This document shows positions 15,773 to 20,386 of a DNA stretch of 20,386 nucleotides, in pieces. The stretch lies in NCBI GenBank assembly GCA_002315655.1, contig DCHO01000048.1, forward strand, positions 5,730 through 26,115. The letters are read 5' to 3'. Each line of letters starts with the position of its first letter. Within the stretch, counting starts at the first letter, position 1. A program made the position numbers and the translations under genes. Under the pieces are notes generated by a model, which was not told the DNA's origin, ran no database searches, and was given only the letters and a program-made list of their open reading frames with translations. The stretch comes from Christensenella sp. UBA1750. Lineage in GTDB: Bacteria; Bacillota; Clostridia; Christensenellales; UBA1750.

Positions 15773-16969
15773 TTATTTCATGATTTTGACCACATGGTCT
15801 AAGATTTTGTCCGCTACCTCGGTTTTTTTCATCAGCGGCAGGGTCTCTTCACCGTCCTTGTCGTAGAAGGTCACGATGTTGGTATCCACATCAAACCCCG
15901 CGCCGGGCTTTGTCACGTCGTTGCCCACGATGAAGTCCACGTTCTTTTTGATGAGCTTCTTTCCGGCGTTCACGGATAAGTTCTGGGTCTCGGCGGCAAA
16001 GGCGACAAGAATCTGCCCCTCCCGCTTTTTGCTGCCCACCATCGCCGCCACATCGGGGTTCTGGGTCAAGTGCAGATCAAAGGGGTCGTTTCCCTGCTTT
16101 TTGATCTTCTGGTCGGCAACGGTTTGGGGGCGATAGTCCGCCGGAGCCGCCGCCTGAATGATAATGTCCTGCTGCTCGCACAGATTGGATAACGTGTCGT
16201 ACAAATCCTGCGTGGTCTCGATGAACACACGCTCCACTCCGTTGGGCTTTTCCAGTGCAACAGGCCCCGAAACCAGCGTGACCTCTGCGCCGCGCCGCGC
16301 CGCAGCCTCGGCGATGGCATAGCCCATTTTGCCGGAGGAACGGTTGGTGATGTAGCGCACCGGGTCAATGGGCTCCCGCGTGGGACCTGCGGTGACGAGC
16401 ACCTTTTTCCCGGCCAAATCGGGTTCTGTCAAGGCCTTCTCCACGGCGGCGATAATGTCCTCATTCTCTGCAATGTGGCCTTTTCCGACCACGTTGCAGG
16501 CGAGAAGTCCCACCGTCGGCTCCACATAGGTCACATGGAGCAGCTCGGTCAGCGTCCTCATGTTCCGCTGGTTGATGGGGTTTTCGTACATATTGGAGTT
16601 CATAGCCGGGGCAATGACAATGGGCGCTTTGGTGGCCATGATGGTGGTGGTGAGCATATCATCCGCCACACCGGAGGCCACTTTTCCCAAGAAATTGGCA
16701 CTGGCAGGAACAACAAGAAACACATCCGCCCGCTGTGCAAGCGAAATGTGTTCCACTTCCCATTTGTCCGGCCGCGCAAACAGTTCCACCACAACGGGAT
16801 TTCCCGACATGGTTTCCATGGTCTGCTGGGTTATGAAGTTACAGGCATTCCTGGTCATGATGCAGTAAACGTGCGCACCCTTTTTCGTTAGCGCCCGCGC
16901 AATCTCCGCCGCCTTGAAGGCGGCAATGCCGCCGGTAATGCCCATAACGATGTTTTTTCCGTTCAGCAA
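15773..16969 (-). CDS. coaBC: bifunctional phosphopantothenoylcysteine decarboxylase / phosphopantothenate-cysteine ligase
   Basis: This 398-residue enzyme performs two coenzyme A steps: joining 4'-phosphopantothenate to cysteine, and decarboxylating the product. The N-terminal flavoprotein CoaC domain has ITGGIAAFK (11-19), His74 in VEHISLA, PAMNSNMYENP (121-131, Asn125) and Cys158 in the flap. The flap reads LACNVVGKGHIAE, where most relatives have ACGxxGxGRMAE. The CoaB domain starts near 187 with VTAGPTREPIDPVRYITNRS (192-211), includes AAPADYRP, and has the Lys-rich QKIKKQ. The start is TTG at 16969, supported by AGGAAG six bases upstream. No in-frame ATG precedes the flavin-binding strand. 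Confidence 0.96.
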   Translation of the reverse strand: MLNGKNIVMGITGGIAAFKAAEIARALTKKGAHVYCIMTRNACNFITQQTMETMSGNPVVVELFARPDKWEVEHISLAQRADVFLVVPASANFLGKVASGVADDMLTTTIMATKAPIVIAPAMNSNMYENPINQRNMRTLTELLHVTYVEPTVGLLACNVVGKGHIAENEDIIAAVEKALTEPDLAGKKVLVTAGPTREPIDPVRYITNRSSGKMGYAIAEAAARRGAEVTLVSGPVALEKPNGVERVFIETTQDLYDTLSNLCEQQDIIIQAAAPADYRPQTVADQKIKKQGNDPFDLHLTQNPDVAAMVGSKKREGQILVAFAAETQNLSVNAGKKLIKKNVDFIVGNDVTKPGAGFDVDTNIVTFYDKDGEETLPLMKKTEVADKILDHVVKIMK

Positions 16970-16996
16970 ATGGATCTTCCTTTCGGTAAGTTCGGT

Positions 16997-17197
16997 TTAG
17001 TCCTCCGCCTGCTTGTAGGTGATGAGACCCTGATTGACCTCGCGCACGGCGATGGAGACAGGCTTGGTTTCGTTGGTCACGATGAGGGGTTCGGCACCGG
17101 CCACCAGCTGGCGGGCACGCTTGGAAACTTCAACGATGAGGGAGTAGCGGCAGTCTGCACGCTTGGACAAGGACGTGATGGGCGGGTCGATAATCAT
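16997..17197 (-). CDS. rpoZ: DNA-directed RNA polymerase omega subunit
   Basis: This 66-residue protein helps fold and hold the beta' subunit of RNA polymerase. The omega signature is seen at CRYSLIVEVSKRARQL (16-31), followed by KPVSIAVREVNQGLI (45-59), where the family has KPVxxAxxEIxxGxI. It has the short Bacillota length. The ATG at 17197 shares ATGA with the gmk stop and has AGGAGG about nine to ten bases upstream. The gmk-rpoZ pair is one of the most conserved neighbourhoods in bacteria. Confidence 0.95.
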   Translation of the reverse strand: MIIDPPITSLSKRADCRYSLIVEVSKRARQLVAGAEPLIVTNETKPVSIAVREVNQGLITYKQAED

Positions 17198-17814
17198 AAG
17201 ACTTTTTCCTCCTGCAATGCTTTCAAAATATCGTCAAGGCAGCCTTCGTTCTGATAAGGCTTTCCGTCGATGATGTCTTCCACAATTTGTTTGGTTTTTT
17301 TTAGGTTATCATTCACGATGTAGTATTGGTACTTCTTCACAAACTCAAATTCATCATAAGCGGCCTGAAAGCGGGCGTTGACCTTGTCCATGCTCTCTCT
17401 GCCGCGCTCGGATAAGCGCTTGTAAAGCTCCTTCATGGACGGCGGCAGCAGGAAGATGGAAATGACATTCTCCTTCTGCTTTTCCATGACTTTGAACGCG
17501 CCCTGCGACTCGATTTCGAGGATCACGGAATTGCCCTGCTTTATGTTCTCATCCACAAAGGCCTTGGGTGTGCCGTAATGGCTGCCGAACTTCCCGGCGT
17601 ATTCCAGGAAGCCGCCCTCGTCAATGTTTTTCTGAAATTCCTCCTCGGTGCGGTAGTGATAGGTCACGCCTGCCGTTTCCCCGGGGCGAATGTCTCTTGT
17701 CGTCCAGGAGACCGAGAGCTTGATGTCGGGACGGGCAGCGACAATCTCCTTGCAGACCGTGCCCTTGCCGATGCCGGCAGGCCCCGAAATGATGACCAAA
17801 TTGCCTTTTTTCAT
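17194..17814 (-). CDS. gmk: guanylate kinase
   Basis: This 206-residue enzyme phosphorylates GMP to GDP with ATP. The P-loop is GPAGIGKGT (11-19), with Ala where many guanylate kinases have Ser. The GMP-binding segment has SWTTRDIRPGE and VTYHYRTEEEF, matching the family SxTTRxxRxGE and YxF pattern. YAGKFGSHYGTP is the usual GNxYGT region. ILEIESQGAFKV replaces the common EIDxQGA, a conservative Asp to Glu change. The ATG has GGAGG eight bases upstream, 16 bases after the yicC stop, so there is no room for the remA gene that often lies here. Confidence 0.95.
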   Translation of the reverse strand: MKKGNLVIISGPAGIGKGTVCKEIVAARPDIKLSVSWTTRDIRPGETAGVTYHYRTEEEFQKNIDEGGFLEYAGKFGSHYGTPKAFVDENIKQGNSVILEIESQGAFKVMEKQKENVISIFLLPPSMKELYKRLSERGRESMDKVNARFQAAYDEFEFVKKYQYYIVNDNLKKTKQIVEDIIDGKPYQNEGCLDDILKALQEEKVL

Positions 17815-17830
17815 TTGGGTTCCTCCGGGT

Positions 17831-18706
17831 TTACTCTATGTTCTGAATCTGCTCCCGAATCTTCTCGATCTCGGATTTGAGATTCACAACTAAATTGACC
17901 AGCGTAATATCGGAAGCCTTGCTGCCCATGGTGTTGGCCTCGCGGTTCATTTCCTGCACGATGAAGTCCAGTCTTCTGCCGATGGGCTCGGAAGATGCCA
18001 TCGCGTCCCGCATCCCTTTCAAATGGCTGTTCATGCGGGCGATCTCCTCGTCGATGTTCACGCGGTCGGTAAACATGGCAACCTCCTGCGTAATGCGGTT
18101 TAAGTCGATCTCCTGCCCGTCCAAGATTTCCGCAACCTTCTGGGTCAGCTTTTCGCGGTATTCTTCCACCACAAAAGGCGCGCGCTCCCTGACCTGCGCG
18201 GTCATGGTTTCGATGTTATTCAGCCGCATGAACACATCGTCGCCCATGCGCTTACCTTCCTTTTCCCGCATGGCAAGAATCTGATCAATGGCGTCGTTTA
18301 GGCACTTGATCGCCAAATCTTTCAGCGCGTCCTGATCTTCGTCCGCCTCGTCCACCCGCAGCACGTCGGGTAGCGTGGCAAAGTTCGTGGGGCGCACGTT
18401 GTTTTCCATGCCGGAGATTTCGGAAATGGTGTTGTAGGCATCCATGTAAGCCCTCAGCAGCGCGGTGTCCACGGTGACGGACTTGGAATCCTCGCGGAGG
18501 TTTTTGTAGGTGACGAACACATCCACATGGCCGCGGGACAGTCTGGATTGCAGGACACCCCGCAGGGTGTCTTCCAGATAGGCAAAGGTGCGGGGCATCC
18601 GGAAGGCGAGATCTAAAAAGCGGTGATTGACGGACTTTAATTCGATGGTCAGGTCACGGCCGTCCTCGATGCGGGAGCCGCGGCCATAGCCGGTCATACT
18701 GAGCAA
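17831..18706 (-). CDS. yicC: YicC/YloC family endoribonuclease
   Basis: This 291-residue protein belongs to the YicC family, shown in other bacteria to be an endoribonuclease. The N-terminal SMTGYGRG and the C-terminal DUF1732 part (NREANTMGSKASDI, then a Lys/Glu-rich helix) are diagnostic. I place the start at TTG 18706, giving MLSMTGYG as in relatives, because GGGGG (18719-18715) lies eight bases upstream. An ATG at 18724 would leave a leader of only a few bases after the TATAAT element and has no ribosome site. This is the first gene of the long minus-strand run. Confidence 0.93.
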   Translation of the reverse strand: MLSMTGYGRGSRIEDGRDLTIELKSVNHRFLDLAFRMPRTFAYLEDTLRGVLQSRLSRGHVDVFVTYKNLREDSKSVTVDTALLRAYMDAYNTISEISGMENNVRPTNFATLPDVLRVDEADEDQDALKDLAIKCLNDAIDQILAMREKEGKRMGDDVFMRLNNIETMTAQVRERAPFVVEEYREKLTQKVAEILDGQEIDLNRITQEVAMFTDRVNIDEEIARMNSHLKGMRDAMASSEPIGRRLDFIVQEMNREANTMGSKASDITLVNLVVNLKSEIEKIREQIQNIE

Positions 18707-18737
18707 GGGACTTTCCCCCTTCATACGTTATTTGATT

Positions 18738-18746
18738 ATTATAGCA
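18738..18746 (-). promoter_or_regulatory. extended -10 promoter of the yicC-to-thiN run
   Basis: In the minus-strand RNA sense the sequence reads TGCTATAAT, a perfect -10 with the extended TGn element. The -35 position at 17 bases reads GGGAAA, a poor match, as is common with extended -10 promoters. A start about seven bases downstream gives a leader of about 25 bases before the TTG of yicC. Confidence 0.6.
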
Positions 18747-18752
18747 TATCTC

Positions 18753-18767
18753 CGGGAAAATTTCCCG
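18753..18767. promoter_or_regulatory. 15-base palindrome over the -35 region, possible operator
   Basis: CGGGAAA (18753-18759) and TTTCCCG (18761-18767) are perfect inverted arms around one base. The site lies between the ligA stop and the -10 and covers the -35 position. It is too compact, and lacks a T-tract on the minus strand, to be a good ligA terminator, so a repressor or activator site is the better guess. Confidence 0.4.
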
Positions 18768-18781
18768 TATTTTATGGACAT

Positions 18782-20386
18782 TTAACGGTTGCCGATGAGG
18801 GACAGGAACTCCTCCTCGGAAAGCACCGGCACACCCAGGGCGATGGCCTTGTCCAGCTTGGAGCCGGCCTCGGTGCCCGCCACAACATAATCGGTCTTTT
18901 TCGATACCGAACCTGCCACCTTGCCGCCGTGGGCGGTGATGAGGTCACCTGCGGCCTTGCGCCCCATGGACGCGAGGGTTCCCGTGAGCACCACGGTCTT
19001 GTCCTTGAAGGCGTCCCCCAGCACCACGGTTTCCCACTTGGGATCGCAGCCACAGGCAAGCAGCCTATCTGTCAAATCTTTGCCCTTTTCGGAGGCGAAG
19101 AAGTCCACAACGGAGGCCGCCACAATGTCGCCGATGTCGGGGATCGCAAGCAATTCTTCCAAAGTCGCACTTCTGATCTTCCCGATGGTTCCGAAGTTCA
19201 CCGCCAGATCGCGGGCGGTCTTGCTGCCGATGTTGGGAATGCCCAGTGCGAACACGAAAGCGTCCAGCGGGCGGAATTTGCTTTTTTCCTTGGCAGAAAT
19301 GAGGTTTTCGATACGCTTGTCCTTAAACAGCGGCAATCCCTGTAATTGATCTTCGGTCAGCGCCATCATGTCTGCGGCATCTTTGATAATGCCCTGTTCC
19401 ACCAGCAGCTCCGCGGTCTTTTCGGAGAAGCCTTCGATGTCCATGGCCTCTCTGCCCGTAAAGTGGGACAGGCGGTTGACAATCTGCGGTGGGCAGTCGG
19501 GGTTCACGCAGAAGATGTGTGCGCCTCTTTCCTCCAGCACGGAGCCGCAGGCGGGGCAGACGGTGGGAATTTCGATCTCCCGCTCATTCTCCATCACTTC
19601 ATCGGTTCTGCCCATGATCTCGGGAATCACGTCGTTGGAGCGGCGCACGAACACGTTTGCGCCGATTTTGAGCTTTTTCCGGGCAATGTCGCCGGAATTG
19701 TTCAGCGTTGCGGCCTTCACCGTCACCCCGCCGATGTCGATGGGTTCTAAGACCGCCGCCGGGGTCAGCTTCCCAGTGCGCCCGACCTCCCACTTCACAT
19801 CGAGCAGCTTTGTGACCATTTCCTCCGCCTCGAATTTGTAGGCAATCGCCCAGCGGGGGAAGCGGTCGGTGTAGCCCAAGTCCTCGCGCATGGCAAAGTC
19901 GGTGAGCTTGATGACCGCGCCGTCAATCAAATAATCCAAAGTCCCTCTCTGCTGTCCAATCTCATCAAGTGCGCAGAGCAAGGCGTCCATGTTGTCAAAA
20001 TACTTGGTGTAAGGAGAAGTGACGAAGTGATTTTCCTGCAAAAACGCCCGCATTTCGCGGTGATCGTGCAGTTCCTTCCCCTCGATATAGCCCACGTTAT
20101 AGAAAAATGCGTCCAGAGAACGCTTCGCCGTCACCTTTGGGTCAAGGTTGCGCAGGGCTCCGGCGGCGGCGTTGCGGGCGTTTTTGAGCGGCGTTTCGGC
20201 GGTCTCGTTGTATTTTTCCATCACGGACAGCCGCATGATGCCCTCGCCCTGCACCTCCATCCTCCCCAGGAAGGGAATGGACAGCGGCACGGTCTTGATC
20301 GTCCGCACCTGGGCTAAGATTTCCTCCCCGACCTCGCCGTTTCCGCGGGTCGCGGCCTGAATGAGCTTGCCGCCCTCATAGGTGAG
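18782..20386 (-). CDS. ligA: NAD-dependent DNA ligase LigA (5' end outside window)
   Basis: This fragment gives the C-terminal 534 residues of the ligase that seals nicks in replication and repair. The reading frame is open to the window edge, so the first roughly 120 residues, with the adenylated lysine (KxDG), are missing. Visible parts are AATRGNGEVGEE (11-22), NARNAAAGALRNLDP (nucleotidyltransferase motif III), DGAVIKL and PRWAIAYKF, an OB fold with RRSNDVIPEI, a four-cysteine zinc finger (Cys277, 280, 293, 298), helix-hairpin-helix repeats, and a BRCT domain starting near residue 460. RRSNDVIPEI and TRGNG differ from the common AGDVIPxV and TRGDG. A GTG at 20308 is internal to the domain, not the start. 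Confidence 0.96.
   Translation of the reverse strand, partial: LTYEGGKLIQAATRGNGEVGEEILAQVRTIKTVPLSIPFLGRMEVQGEGIMRLSVMEKYNETAETPLKNARNAAAGALRNLDPKVTAKRSLDAFFYNVGYIEGKELHDHREMRAFLQENHFVTSPYTKYFDNMDALLCALDEIGQQRGTLDYLIDGAVIKLTDFAMREDLGYTDRFPRWAIAYKFEAEEMVTKLLDVKWEVGRTGKLTPAAVLEPIDIGGVTVKAATLNNSGDIARKKLKIGANVFVRRSNDVIPEIMGRTDEVMENEREIEIPTVCPACGSVLEERGAHIFCVNPDCPPQIVNRLSHFTGREAMDIEGFSEKTAELLVEQGIIKDAADMMALTEDQLQGLPLFKDKRIENLISAKEKSKFRPLDAFVFALGIPNIGSKTARDLAVNFGTIGKIRSATLEELLAIPDIGDIVAASVVDFFASEKGKDLTDRLLACGCDPKWETVVLGDAFKDKTVVLTGTLASMGRKAAGDLITAHGGKVAGSVSKKTDYVVAGTEAGSKLDKAIALGVPVLSEEEFLSLIGNR

Noticed and set aside
18753..18767. Reading the CGGGAAA/TTTCCCG palindrome as the ligA terminator
   Set aside because: On the minus strand it is followed by GAGATATGC rather than a T-run, and the one-base centre cannot form a stable loop without opening several pairs.
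1..20386. Mobile elements, CRISPR, phage, toxin-antitoxin or defence genes
   Set aside because: I looked for transposase or recombinase motifs, spaced repeats and paired small genes. Apart from the one small membrane protein, the window is filled by conserved housekeeping genes with normal domain sets.

Overview
The window reads as a stretch of chromosome from a GC-rich member of the Clostridia (Bacillota). The main evidence is one unbroken minus-strand gene series: ligA, yicC, gmk, rpoZ, coaBC, priA, def, fmt, rsmB, rlmN, prpC, prkC, rsgA, rpe, thiN. From yicC to thiN this order is the well-known Bacillota housekeeping cluster. It includes the PASTA-domain kinase and PP2C phosphatase pair that is typical of that phylum. 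Two usual members are not seen: remA between yicC and gmk, and spoVM near thiN. I cannot name the genus.

Layout. Bases 1-71 may hold the last codons of a plus-strand gene. Bases 72-1656 (minus) carry two membrane-protein genes: a DUF3810-like protein with an HEAAH zinc-protease motif, then a single-pass protein with a long helical tail. A divergent promoter region (1657-1821) separates these from pgi and fba (plus), a glycolytic pair. rpmB (plus) follows with its own extended -10 promoter. A two-way terminator at 4631-4663 ends rpmB and, from the other side, a 50-residue membrane protein gene (4685-4837, minus).

From 18706 down to 4901 lies a very tight 14-gene minus-strand run. Its genes overlap by 4-20 bases or sit within about 30 bases of each other, and most have a clear Shine-Dalgarno sequence. 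Six of them appear to start with GTG or TTG. The only clear promoter is in the 57-base gap between ligA and yicC: TGC-TATAAT with a 15-base palindrome lying over the -35 position. The run ends at a 14-pair hairpin right after thiN. The 3' arm of that hairpin also holds the ribosome binding site of the 50-residue membrane protein.

How the genes work together: the run joins nucleotide and cofactor supply (gmk, coaBC, thiN, rpe), transcription (rpoZ), replication restart (priA), protein start and N-terminal processing (fmt, def), rRNA modification (rsmB, rlmN), ribosome assembly (rsgA), RNA turnover (yicC) and cell-wall-linked Ser/Thr phosphorylation (prkC, prpC). Nearly all of the window is conserved core genome. 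I found no mobile element, CRISPR array, tRNA, rRNA or defence system. The least explained parts are the hairpin-gated small membrane protein, the DUF3810 pair, and the palindrome at the head of the operon.
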